DNA of 38,944 nt from Salinisphaera orenii subsp. orenii MK-B5 (lineage in GTDB: Bacteria; Pseudomonadota; Gammaproteobacteria; Nevskiales; Salinisphaeraceae), in NCBI RefSeq assembly GCF_003788635.1, contig NZ_AYKH01000018.1, forward strand, positions 1-38,944, in the 5' to 3' direction. The position numbers and the translations under genes were made by a program. This document shows positions 25,778-34,142 of the stretch, one piece after another. Every line of letters begins with the position of its first letter. The stretch's first letter is position 1. Under the pieces are notes generated by a model, which was given only the letters and a program-made list of their open reading frames with translations, made no database searches and was not told where the DNA came from.

Positions 25778-28147
25778 CTAGAACTGATAATCCAGCGTCG
25801 CGATCACCTCGCGGGCGTAGCCGTAGTAGCAGTTCGTCTGGCTGAAGCAGGCTTCGACATATTCCTTGTCGAAGACGTTGTTGGCGTTGAGCCGCAGCGT
25901 GGCGCCGTCCATCGACGGCGCGAATTCGCCGAGCTTCACGCTGACCATGGCGTCGGCGAGCGTGTAATCGGGCACGGTCAGCGTGTTCGCGCTATCGGCA
26001 TAGCTTTCGCCGACATAGCGCACGCCCGCGCCCACGTCGATCGCAGGCGTAAGATCGTATTTCGCCCAGGCCGAGGCCAGGTCGTCCGGCGTGCGGGTGA
26101 AGGTGTTGCCTTCGATCACGCCCAGGTCGGGGAAGTTGTCGGCATACTCGACGTTGCTGTGCGAATAGGAGGCAATCACGTTGATGCGGTCGGTGATATC
26201 CGCCCGCGCCGACAATTCGATGCCCTGGGATTCCACATCACCCACGCTGTCGAAGCGCGCCGGTTCCACCTGGAATCGCTGCTGCACGTTTTCCTGGGTC
26301 AGGTCGTAGACCGCCAGCGTAAACATGGCGTCGACGCCCGGCGGCTGGTACTTCAAACCCGCCTCGTACTGGTGGCTTTCGACCGGCGACGCGATCTCGC
26401 CGTTGAACGGCGTATAGGCGCTGGGGTTGAAACCTTCGCTATACGAAACATACGGCGACAAGCCAACCCGCGATTGATACAGCAACGCCGCGCGACCGGT
26501 GAAGGCATCGTCGCTTCGCTCCAGGCGTTCGCCGGTCGAGCCGGTAGTGTATTCGCGTTTGAGATAGTCCTGACGGCCGCCGAGCACCAGATGGAAACGA
26601 TTCCATTCCATCTGATCCTGCAGATAGAAGCCGACCTGGCGTGTCTTCCGGTCGTTGGCCGGCGCGAGACTATCGTCATCGAGAATCGGATCGCCGCCGT
26701 AATCGGGATCGAACGACTCGAGCGGGCTCGCGAGGTAGCCGCTGGCGTAGCGAACCGAGTTTTCGCGTTCTTCGTAGCCGAAACCGGCCACCATCCGGTG
26801 CTCGATCTCACCGGTATCGAAACCGAACTCGGCGTAGTTGTCGAAGCTGATCGAAGTCAGATCCTCTTCCGCGCGGGAGTAGAAGCGATCGAGAGCGTTG
26901 GGTGAAAACTGGTCGTAATAGCCGGCCGGGATTCCGGGCGTATTGTCCTCGCGGAAATCGAGTGTTGCCTGCGGCACATCGGCAAGAAAGCCGTTCTGAT
27001 AGACCTGTTCGAGCGACGTTTCGACCTCGGCATAACGCCCCTTCGAGGTCAGCGTCACGTTGTCGTTGACTTCGTGGTCGAGCTGGAAGGAGAACATATT
27101 GATATCGCGATCGAAGGTTTCGTAATTGCGTGCGGCATCGACCCATTCATCATCGACCGTGCGCCCGAACCGATCGCCGTTCACACTGATGTCGTAAGGC
27201 ACCGAGCCGTGAAAACCGCCCTCGGGATCACGCTGGACATAGGCCTGGAGCAGCAGCGAGGTGTCGTCGGCGAGATTGAAGTCCACCTGCGGCATGATCG
27301 TGAAGCGCTCGCGCTCGACCACGTCGTACTGGGTGTCACTGGTCTCACCGCTGACCGTCACGCGGTAGTTGCCGATCTCGGGATTCGGCAGCGGCCCGGT
27401 CAGGTCCAGACCGGCGCCGTAGGTGCCGAAGCTGCCGCCGTAGACGCGCGCCAGGCCCTGCTGCTCGGCCAGCGGCTTCTTGGTCACGTAGTTGACCAGA
27501 CCGCCGGGCTGCGCGCGGCCGTAGAGCGCCGACAGCGCGCCCTTGATGACGTCGATGCGCTCGAGAAAGAACGGATCGATCTGGATATTGGAATATGCGC
27601 CCGGGTCGTTGGCCAAGCGTAGCCCGTCCAGGAAGGTGTTGTTCACATCGCCGCCGGGAAAGCCGCGCAGCGCGATGGTGGTCTGGCGCGACGACGAACC
27701 GGCCAGGCCGGTGAACACGCCGGGGGTGTAGCGCAGCGCGTTGTTGATGGTGCGCGCGCCCTGGTCCTCGACCTGTTCGCGCGGGACCACGTCGATGGCC
27801 TGCGGGGTCTGGATGAGCGGCGTGTCGGTCTTGGTGGCCGCGCGGGTGGCGTCGGCCGAATAGCCGGTGGTCGGCGCATCGGCGCTGTTGATCGCCTCGC
27901 CCTGGACCATGAGCGGATCCAGGGACTGCGAGCCCAGACGGTCGTTCGTCGCAGCGCCCGAGCCGCCGCTACCGATTTCGCCCAGCGACTCGGTGCGCTG
28001 GGCGTCGCCGTCCGTGTCGCCCACCTGGGCGAGCGCGAGCACGGGCAGCGCCGACATGCCAAGCCCGAGTGCGCCGCATGCCAGGACGCGAACCCACGGC
28101 CGCGCCCCCGCGTGATCGCGACCAAACTCTACCGTATCCATCCCCAT
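25778..28147 (-). CDS. TonB-dependent ferric-hydroxamate siderophore receptor
   Basis: The protein has 787-789 residues. ATG 28147 abuts the ribosome site; ATG 28141 is spaced better from AGGGAGA. The N-terminus carries a long signal peptide ending near ALAQ. The plug domain includes TPQAIDVVPREQVEDQG, RYTPGVFTGLAGSSSRQTT and RIDVIKGALSALYGRAQPGG. The barrel ends in the C-terminal Phe (VIATLDYQF) with the cysteine pair ACFSQTNCYYG typical of FhuA/FoxA-type receptors. It imports the ferric siderophore through the outer membrane. No N-terminal STN signalling domain is present, so it does not directly drive an anti-sigma cascade. A strong Fur box lies upstream. Confidence 0.92.
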   Translation of the reverse strand: MGMDTVEFGRDHAGARPWVRVLACGALGLGMSALPVLALAQVGDTDGDAQRTESLGEIGSGGSGAATNDRLGSQSLDPLMVQGEAINSADAPTTGYSADATRAATKTDTPLIQTPQAIDVVPREQVEDQGARTINNALRYTPGVFTGLAGSSSRQTTIALRGFPGGDVNNTFLDGLRLANDPGAYSNIQIDPFFLERIDVIKGALSALYGRAQPGGLVNYVTKKPLAEQQGLARVYGGSFGTYGAGLDLTGPLPNPEIGNYRVTVSGETSDTQYDVVERERFTIMPQVDFNLADDTSLLLQAYVQRDPEGGFHGSVPYDISVNGDRFGRTVDDEWVDAARNYETFDRDINMFSFQLDHEVNDNVTLTSKGRYAEVETSLEQVYQNGFLADVPQATLDFREDNTPGIPAGYYDQFSPNALDRFYSRAEEDLTSISFDNYAEFGFDTGEIEHRMVAGFGYEERENSVRYASGYLASPLESFDPDYGGDPILDDDSLAPANDRKTRQVGFYLQDQMEWNRFHLVLGGRQDYLKREYTTGSTGERLERSDDAFTGRAALLYQSRVGLSPYVSYSEGFNPSAYTPFNGEIASPVESHQYEAGLKYQPPGVDAMFTLAVYDLTQENVQQRFQVEPARFDSVGDVESQGIELSARADITDRINVIASYSHSNVEYADNFPDLGVIEGNTFTRTPDDLASAWAKYDLTPAIDVGAGVRYVGESYADSANTLTVPDYTLADAMVSVKLGEFAPSMDGATLRLNANNVFDKEYVEACFSQTNCYYGYAREVIATLDYQF

Positions 28148-28198
28148 TCTCCCTGGTGAGCGAGCCCGGCCCCATCAGGACGATCGGCCGGGCCGCGT

Positions 28199-28217
28199 GA
28201 TAATGAGAATGATTATT
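28199..28217. promoter_or_regulatory. Fur box upstream of the siderophore receptor
   Basis: GATAATGAGAATGATTATT matches the 19-bp Fur consensus at 16 positions, lies 52 bp upstream of the receptor start and stands out as AT-rich. It should repress the siderophore genes when iron is plentiful. Confidence 0.85.
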
Positions 28218-28345
28218 ATTTAAATCGCACGCATGGGTCAAATAAGACGTATTCGCAACCGTGGGGCACGCTGTACCCGGGCTCGGCGCCTGCCGATAGG
28301 CGGGCACCGGGCCCGCGGGGCTGGGTCGCCGCGCCGGCCGCGCGC

Positions 28346-29200
28346 TCAGGTGTTGAGGATCACGCCGCCGTTCAGATGCAGCGTCTGACCGGTCATGTAG
28401 GACGACTCCCGGCTGGCGAGATAGACGTAGGCCGGGCCGATCTCACTCGGCTGGGCGGCCCGGTCCATCGGCACCTGGCCGCCGAAGTGCGCGGTCTTCT
28501 CGGGCCCGAAGCTGGCGGGGATGAGCGGCGTCCAGACCGGCCCGGGCGCGACCGCGTTCACACGGATGCCCTCATCGACCAGGGACTGCGCCAGCGACCG
28601 CACCAGGCCCTGGATCGCGCCCTTGGTGGCCGAATAGTCGATCAGGGTGTCGTTGCCCTTGAAGGCGTTCACCGAGGAGGTGGCGATGATGGTGTCGCCT
28701 TCGCCCAGATGCGGCACCGCGGCCTTGGCCATGTGGAAATGGCTGAAGATATTGGTCTGGAAGGTGCGCAGCAGCTGGTCCTCGGGGATCCGGGTGACGT
28801 CGTTCCAGTCGTACTGTTCGGCCGCGTTGTTGACGAGGATGTTGATCCGGCCGAAGCGCTCGAGCGTGCGCTCGACCACCTCGCGGCAGAAGTCCGCATC
28901 GCCCACATCGCCGCGCAGCAGTTCGCAGCGGCGCCCGCGCGCCTCGACCAGCCGCCCGGTCTCGCGCGCGTCGTCGTCCTCGTCGAGATACACCAGCACC
29001 ACATCCGCGCCCTCGGCGGCATAGTGCACCGCCACCGCGCGGCCGATGCCGCTGTCGCCGCCGGTGATCACGGCCACGCGGTCCTGCAGCCGGCCGGTGC
29101 CCTGATAGTCGGCGCGGATGTATTCCGGCTCGGGCGTCATCTCGCCCTCGTCGCCGGGCTGGGTCTGCTGCGACTGGGCGGGGAACTGCTTGTCACTCAT
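28346..29200 (-). CDS. Short-chain dehydrogenase/reductase (YghA-like)
   Basis: The protein has 284 residues. The cofactor motif is TGGDSGIGRA (46-55), the NNAAEQ motif is present, and the catalytic YSATK lies near residue 190. An N-terminal extension of about 40 residues (rich in Gln, Pro and acidic residues) precedes the Rossmann fold, as in YghA-type stress-related SDRs. It should be a cytoplasmic NAD(P)H oxidoreductase; the substrate is unknown. It is isolated between the receptor and thioesterase genes. Confidence 0.88.
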   Translation of the reverse strand: MSDKQFPAQSQQTQPGDEGEMTPEPEYIRADYQGTGRLQDRVAVITGGDSGIGRAVAVHYAAEGADVVLVYLDEDDDARETGRLVEARGRRCELLRGDVGDADFCREVVERTLERFGRINILVNNAAEQYDWNDVTRIPEDQLLRTFQTNIFSHFHMAKAAVPHLGEGDTIIATSSVNAFKGNDTLIDYSATKGAIQGLVRSLAQSLVDEGIRVNAVAPGPVWTPLIPASFGPEKTAHFGGQVPMDRAAQPSEIGPAYVYLASRESSYMTGQTLHLNGGVILNT

Positions 29201-29323
29201 GGGGCGAACCTCGATTGCGAAAAGGTCCGTCCAAGGCTAGGTCGTGGCCGCGGAGACGCCTATACGCGTTATTCCCGATGCGCCGCGGCGGCCGGCGTGC
29301 CGCTCAAGCCACGGGCGCGGCGT

Positions 29324-30145
29324 TCAATAGAAGATCGCCACGTTCTGGCGGCCGGCCACCACCGGCTCGCCCGCCCGATTCCATATCGTCATCGCCTGCG
29401 AGGAATAACCGTCGCGCGTGGCATCGGCGGTGCTCCGGCACAGCCACCAGCCGTCGTCGGTGCGCGGATCGCCGGTGAGCAGATCGAACATCCAGGTCAT
29501 GGTGCTGATCGGCGCCGGCTCGACGAAGCTGGCCATGGCGGCCGGCGGCAGCGCGTCGGCCAGCGCCACCAGGCCGACGAGCGAATCCGCCATGGTCGTG
29601 TCCTTGTGCTGCAGCCAGACGGTGAAGTCGGCGGCGTCCGCACCGGACATGGGCAGGCCGCCGGCCGCATGTCGGCTGTTGAAATGCTGCGCGAAGTTGG
29701 GGCCGAGATGGCGGCCGTCGACGCCGCGACGAAAGAAGGGATCGCTGGTTTCCGGCCCGCTGACGGCCGGCGCGAGCGGGCCGCCTGCGGCCAGGCGCGA
29801 ATCACGCGCCGCACCGAAGCATAACGCCGCACGCACGGCGAGCCGGCCGCCGCTGACGATATCCACGCTCACGAATGCGGTGGATTTGCCGCGCCGGTCC
29901 AGCACCGGCCGCAGCTCCACGTCGCTGCCCGCCGGCCCGATGAAAGTGAGCTGGACCGAGCGCAGCGGCGGCAGCGCGTCGAGCGCACCGTGGGCCGAGT
30001 GCAGCGCCAGCGCCGCGGACAGGCCGCCATAGACCGCGCGCCCCTGCAGCCAGTCCGCGGGGATCTGCACGCGATGACCGCTCTCGGTGGCCGTAAACCC
30101 GGCCAGCAGTTCGGACAGTGGCGTGCGCTCGGCGGATTCACTCAT
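29324..30145 (-). CDS. Acyl-CoA thioesterase-like double-hotdog protein
   Basis: The protein has 273 residues from ATG 30145. The N-terminal hotdog has LQGRAVYGGLSAALALHSA and SVQLTFIGPAGSDVELRP. The second half includes WMFDLLTGDPRTDDGWWLC and ATRDGYSSQAMTIWNRAGE, typical of TesB-like thioesterase family proteins. It should hydrolyse acyl-CoA in the cytoplasm; chain length is unknown. It is 123 bp upstream of the SDR gene on the same strand, so cotranscription is possible but not close. Confidence 0.82.
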   Translation of the reverse strand: MSESAERTPLSELLAGFTATESGHRVQIPADWLQGRAVYGGLSAALALHSAHGALDALPPLRSVQLTFIGPAGSDVELRPVLDRRGKSTAFVSVDIVSGGRLAVRAALCFGAARDSRLAAGGPLAPAVSGPETSDPFFRRGVDGRHLGPNFAQHFNSRHAAGGLPMSGADAADFTVWLQHKDTTMADSLVGLVALADALPPAAMASFVEPAPISTMTWMFDLLTGDPRTDDGWWLCRSTADATRDGYSSQAMTIWNRAGEPVVAGRQNVAIFY

Positions 30146-30529
30146 GCAGTCGACTCCCGGTCGAAGTGGGCAAAGCACGCTAGCCTAGCGCAGCCGCGCG
30201 CGCGGGCCCAGATGCACCACGGCGCCCGGCCCGTCGGGGCGGGCCGCCGATGAACAATCGACCCGGGGCGCACCGCGGCGTTGCCCGTCCGGATCGTGGC
30301 GTGCCACGACCCGGGCTCGCAACGCCGCCAACCGCCCATGGTCATTGCATGAGCGGTCCAGCTCGCCGGAAAAAGCCCGCACGAATCAACAAGATGCGGC
30401 AATCCAGCGTTGTAGCACGCTGGTGCAGAGTGACTGCTCGGCGCGCATGACGCGTCGTCTTGCCGCCCATGCTCTATTTTTCAGGACGCGACGCGCTTGG
30501 CGCCGACGCGTACGAAACCTCAGCAGCCC
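30146..30529. other. Gene-free stretch with a 7-bp hairpin
   Basis: No protein-like frame. CCAGCGT (30404-30410) pairs with ACGCTGG (30417-30423) around a 6-nt loop. No T-run follows, so it may be an operator or weak terminator. Confidence 0.4.
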
Positions 30530-31177
30530 CTATACCACGAGCGTGCGCCGCATCTCGGCGAGCGACTCGAAGAAATAGGCCGGATGCTCGGCCAGCAACT
30601 CCTCGCGGCTGCCGTAGCCGTAGCCGACCGCAGCACTGGCGATGCCGTTGTGGTGCGCACCGATCAGATCGAACCGGCGGTCGCCGATCATGAGCACGTC
30701 GGCGGCCCGCAGTTTTTCCTCGCGCAGGATATGGGCGATCAGCGCGTGTTTCTCGGCCCGCTGGCCGTCGAGCTCGCTGCCGTAAACGTTGCTGAAGAAA
30801 CCGTCGAGATCGAAGTGGGCCACGATCTTGCGCGCGAAGAACCAGGGCTTGGAGGTGGCCACGAACAGCTGGCGCCCGCCCCGCTTGAGGGCGGCCAGCA
30901 GATCGCGGATGCCGTCGTAGGGGCGGTTCTCGAACATGCCGTCGCGGGCGAAGCGCTCGCGGTAGTCCGTCACGGCCTGCCAGGCGCAAGCATCGTCCAT
31001 GCCGTAGAACTGCATGAACGCATCCTTGAGCGGGGGCCCGATGAAGCACTCCAGCCGGGCCAGATCGTCGATCCGGATGTTCTGGCGCGCCAGCGCGAAC
31101 TGCACGCAGCGCGTGATGCCCTCGCGCGGGTCGGTCAGCGTGCCGTCCAGATCGAACAATAGTACCTTGTGTTGCAT
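30530..31177 (-). CDS. HAD-superfamily hydrolase (Gph-like phosphatase)
   Basis: The protein has 215 residues. Catalytic motif I is LFDLDGTLTD (D9 nucleophile, D11). Motif II is the VATSKPWFF region, and the late GDRRFDLIGAHHNGI contains the Mg-binding aspartate. The family dephosphorylates small phosphorylated metabolites such as phosphoglycolate. ATG 31177 follows AGG at a better distance than the GTG two codons upstream. Its 5' flank is divergent from the RlpA-like gene. Confidence 0.87.
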   Translation of the reverse strand: MQHKVLLFDLDGTLTDPREGITRCVQFALARQNIRIDDLARLECFIGPPLKDAFMQFYGMDDACAWQAVTDYRERFARDGMFENRPYDGIRDLLAALKRGGRQLFVATSKPWFFARKIVAHFDLDGFFSNVYGSELDGQRAEKHALIAHILREEKLRAADVLMIGDRRFDLIGAHHNGIASAAVGYGYGSREELLAEHPAYFFESLAEMRRTLVV

Positions 31178-31217
31178 ACGCACCTGTCGGACGCCCTCGA
31201 ACTGGGGAGGACGCTTT

Positions 31218-31757
31218 GTGTTGTCTACGCGCGCGCTCCGGCCCCCCGGCCTGTTCGCTCATAAGCAAGAACCCGGCCGATTCTGCCGGGCGCGGGCGGG
31301 CGGCCGCCAGCACCGACCCGCCGGCGGGCCCGTCCGCGGCTTCGGTGCGGCACGCCGCATCCGGGTCTGGATGCTGGTCGTCACCGTCCTCGCCGGCTGT
31401 GCGGGGCCGCGCCCAGCGCCAACGCCGTCCGGCGTTGCCGAGCCGCCAGCCGAGGCCGCCGCGCCCGTCTATCAATCCGGCGAGGCCGCCTACTATGGCG
31501 CCCGTTTCGCCGGGCGCACGACCGCCAGTGGCGAAGCCTTCGACCCGCAGGCGCTGACCGCCGCCCACCGCCGCCTCGCCCTGGGCACACGGGTGCGTGT
31601 GACCAACGTCGACAACGGACGCACCGTCACCGTGCGCATCAACGACCGCGGCCCCTATGCCGACGGCCGCATCATCGACCTGTCGCGCGCGGCCGCCGAA
31701 CGTCTGGGCATGATCGAAAGCGGCGTGGCGACCGTGGAGCTGCGGCGTATCGACTGA
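31218..31757 (+). CDS. RlpA-like lipoprotein with double-psi beta-barrel
   Basis: The C-terminal domain has EAAYYGARFAGRTTASGE, LTAAHRRLALGTRVRVTN and VRINDRGPYADGRIIDLS, the RlpA double-psi beta-barrel signature. Members bind or cleave peptidoglycan at the septum. A lipobox (VLAGC) follows a short hydrophobic stretch, so lipid anchoring to the outer membrane is expected. GTG 31218 is preceded by GGGGAGG at 7 bp but gives a leader of about 50 residues before RRIRVWML. ATG 31371 gives a very short signal peptide with no ribosome site. The start is therefore uncertain. No SPOR domain is present. Confidence 0.82.
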   Translation: MLSTRALRPPGLFAHKQEPGRFCRARAGGRQHRPAGGPVRGFGAARRIRVWMLVVTVLAGCAGPRPAPTPSGVAEPPAEAAAPVYQSGEAAYYGARFAGRTTASGEAFDPQALTAAHRRLALGTRVRVTNVDNGRTVTVRINDRGPYADGRIIDLSRAAAERLGMIESGVATVELRRID

Positions 31758-32422
31758 ACCCGCGGGACAACCGCGCCCGCGCTAGGCGCGATCGATACGC
31801 GCCGGCCCGCAGGGTGGGCGGGCCCGCCGGCCATCTTCTGACACGGCGGCTCGCCGCCGCGAACGGGGGGCGATGCTGCGACGTCGGGCGATCCGCTCTG
31901 CCGGGCCGGAATGCGGCGTCCGTCGCGACCCGGCATCACGACGCCGGGCCGTGTCGTGCCATCCCTGTCACCTATTATCACGGCGTTTCGCAGCGGCGAC
32001 ACCGCCTGGCCCGGCGTCGGAAATCCCCTCGGCTGGCGACCCCGGACTTGCCAGTCCGCCGGCCTCGGTCAAGGCGGCATGCCGGACCGGCGCGGGGTAC
32101 GGTAGCGCTCGACCGGCTCAGCCGCGGTCTTCCGCCGCATGGGCAGCGCTTGTCCGTGATTCGATCGTGAGGCGCGAGCCAGGTTGTGGGGCAAGGCGGG
32201 GCGTCGTGCGCGCCGCGCCGGCGTCTACGCCACCGGGCTAGAACGCTGGGTTGCGGCACAAAAGCGGTTGCCCCGAAGGATTGGGCCGCCCAATAACAAT
32301 CAACCATGGGCGCGCTGCGGCGTGGCCCGTCTCGATCGGGGCGCCCCACGACCGGCGACTCCCGCCTTGCCGCACGCGATGTGCCGGCTCCACGCGACGC
32401 TCGTATGACGTGTCAACAGGCG
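31758..32422. other. Gene-free stretch (about 660 bp)
   Basis: No coding frame with family character on either strand. An inverted repeat GGCCCGC/GCGGGCC (31804-31824) lies 47 bp past the RlpA stop and may help terminate that transcript. The rest is GC-rich sequence without recognisable elements. Confidence 0.4.
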
Positions 32423-34081
32423 CTAGACCTGTCCCGCGGCGTGGCGCCCCGCACAGCGCCCCGAGAAGATGCAGCCGCCGAGAAAGCTACCCTCGAGCGC
32501 GTTGTAGCCGTGATGGCCGCCCCCGCCGAAGCCGGCCACCTCGCCGGCGGCGTAGAGCCCCGGTATCGGCGTCATGTGGGCATCCAGCACCTGGCCGTCC
32601 ACGTTGGTGTGCAGCCCACCGAGCGTCTTGCGCGTGAGGATATGCAAACGCACCGCGATCAGCGGCCCGTTGGCGGGATCGAGCAGTTTGTGCGGCGTGG
32701 CGGTGCGGAACAGTCTGTCGCCGATATAGCGGCGCGCGCCGTGGATGGCCGTGATCTGCGCGTCCTTCGAATAGGGATGGTCGATCTCGCGGTCCCGGGC
32801 GGCGATCTGGCGCGCCAGCGCGTCGCGGTCGATGCGATCGTTGCCCGCAAGCCGGTTCATGCCGGCCACCAGCGCGTCCAGGTTGTCGGCGACGACGAAA
32901 TCCTCGCCGTGCCACTTGAAGGCCTCGACCGGCGCCGGCGCGCCTTTCGACAGACGGCTCTTGAGCACTTCGGACCACCGCTGCGACGTCATGTCCGGAT
33001 TCTGCTCGGAGCCGGAGAGCGCGAACTCCTTCTCGATAATCTTCTGGGTGAGCACGAACCAGGAATAATCGTGGCCGGTGGCCAGGATGTGCTTGAGCGT
33101 GGCGAGCGTATCGAAGCCCGGCAGGCAGGGCGCGGGCAGGCGCGCGCCGTCGGCGTCGAACCACAGCGACGACGGCCCTGGAATGATGCGGATGCCGTGG
33201 GCCGGCCAGATCGGGTCCCAGTTGGCGATGCCCTCGGTGTAGTGCCACATGCGATCGCCGTTGATCACCTCGGCGCCGGCCGCCCGCGCGACCTCCAGCA
33301 TGCGCCCGTCGACGTGGTGCGGCACGCCCGAGAGCATGTGCCGCGGCGGCGCGCCGAGCCGCTCGACCGGCCAGTGACGGCGCACCAGCTCGTGGTTGCC
33401 GCCGATGCCGCCCGAGGTCACGATCACCGCGCCGGCGGCGTACTCGAAGGTGTCGACGACATCGCGGCTGGAGCGCTCGCCGCGGGCCACGCCGTCGTCG
33501 GCCAGCACCTCGCCGGCCACGCCCGTGACGCGGCCGGCGGTCGTGAGCAATCGGCTGACACGATGGCGAAACGCCAGCCGCAGTCGCCCGCCGGCCTCGT
33601 GGGCGCGCACGCGACGCTCGAACGGGGCGACCACGCCGGGCCCGGTGCCCCAGGTGATGTGAAAACGCGGCACGGAATTGCCGTGCCCGTGTGCGAGACC
33701 GCCGCCGCGCTCCGCCCAGCCCACGACCGGAAACCAGCGCATGCCCTGGGCAGCGAGCCAGGGGCGCATCTCGCCCGCCGCGAAATCGACGAAGGCCTCG
33801 GCGGCGCGCCGTGGCCAGTAGTCCACCGGCCGATCGAAGGCCGCGGATCCCAGCCAGTCCTGCAGGGCGAGCTCGGCGCTGTCGCGGATGCGCATCCGGC
33901 GCTGCTCCGGACTGTCGACAAGAAACAACCCGCCGAGCGACCAGTGCGCCTGGCCGCCCACTGAATTCGCGCCCTCCTGCTCCACGATCAGCACCTGCCG
34001 GCCGGCATCGGCCAGTTCCGCGGCCGCGACCAGACCGGCCAGGCCCGCCCCGACGACGATCGCATCCACTGTGGTTGCCAT
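32423..34081 (-). CDS. FAD-dependent dehydrogenase (fumarate reductase/KsdD-like flavoprotein)
   Basis: The protein has 552 residues. The N-terminal dinucleotide-binding motif is VVGAGLAGLVAAAELADAG with IVEQE downstream. A substrate-domain region with TSGGIGG follows, and the C-terminal GEVAGFGGGGHHGYNALEGS binds the flavin. This fits COG3573-type predicted oxidoreductases and the KsdD/flavocytochrome c family, which remove or add hydrogens across a C-C bond. ATG 34081 follows AGGGAGA at about 9 bp. It lies 61 bp downstream of the hydrolase gene on the same strand, so the two probably form an operon. The substrate is unknown. Confidence 0.87.
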   Translation of the reverse strand: MATTVDAIVVGAGLAGLVAAAELADAGRQVLIVEQEGANSVGGQAHWSLGGLFLVDSPEQRRMRIRDSAELALQDWLGSAAFDRPVDYWPRRAAEAFVDFAAGEMRPWLAAQGMRWFPVVGWAERGGGLAHGHGNSVPRFHITWGTGPGVVAPFERRVRAHEAGGRLRLAFRHRVSRLLTTAGRVTGVAGEVLADDGVARGERSSRDVVDTFEYAAGAVIVTSGGIGGNHELVRRHWPVERLGAPPRHMLSGVPHHVDGRMLEVARAAGAEVINGDRMWHYTEGIANWDPIWPAHGIRIIPGPSSLWFDADGARLPAPCLPGFDTLATLKHILATGHDYSWFVLTQKIIEKEFALSGSEQNPDMTSQRWSEVLKSRLSKGAPAPVEAFKWHGEDFVVADNLDALVAGMNRLAGNDRIDRDALARQIAARDREIDHPYSKDAQITAIHGARRYIGDRLFRTATPHKLLDPANGPLIAVRLHILTRKTLGGLHTNVDGQVLDAHMTPIPGLYAAGEVAGFGGGGHHGYNALEGSFLGGCIFSGRCAGRHAAGQV

Positions 34082-34142
34082 GACGGTTGTCTCCCTGTCG
34101 CCGCGCCCGCTCGCCGCGAGTGTATCGCGCCGATCGGCGCCG

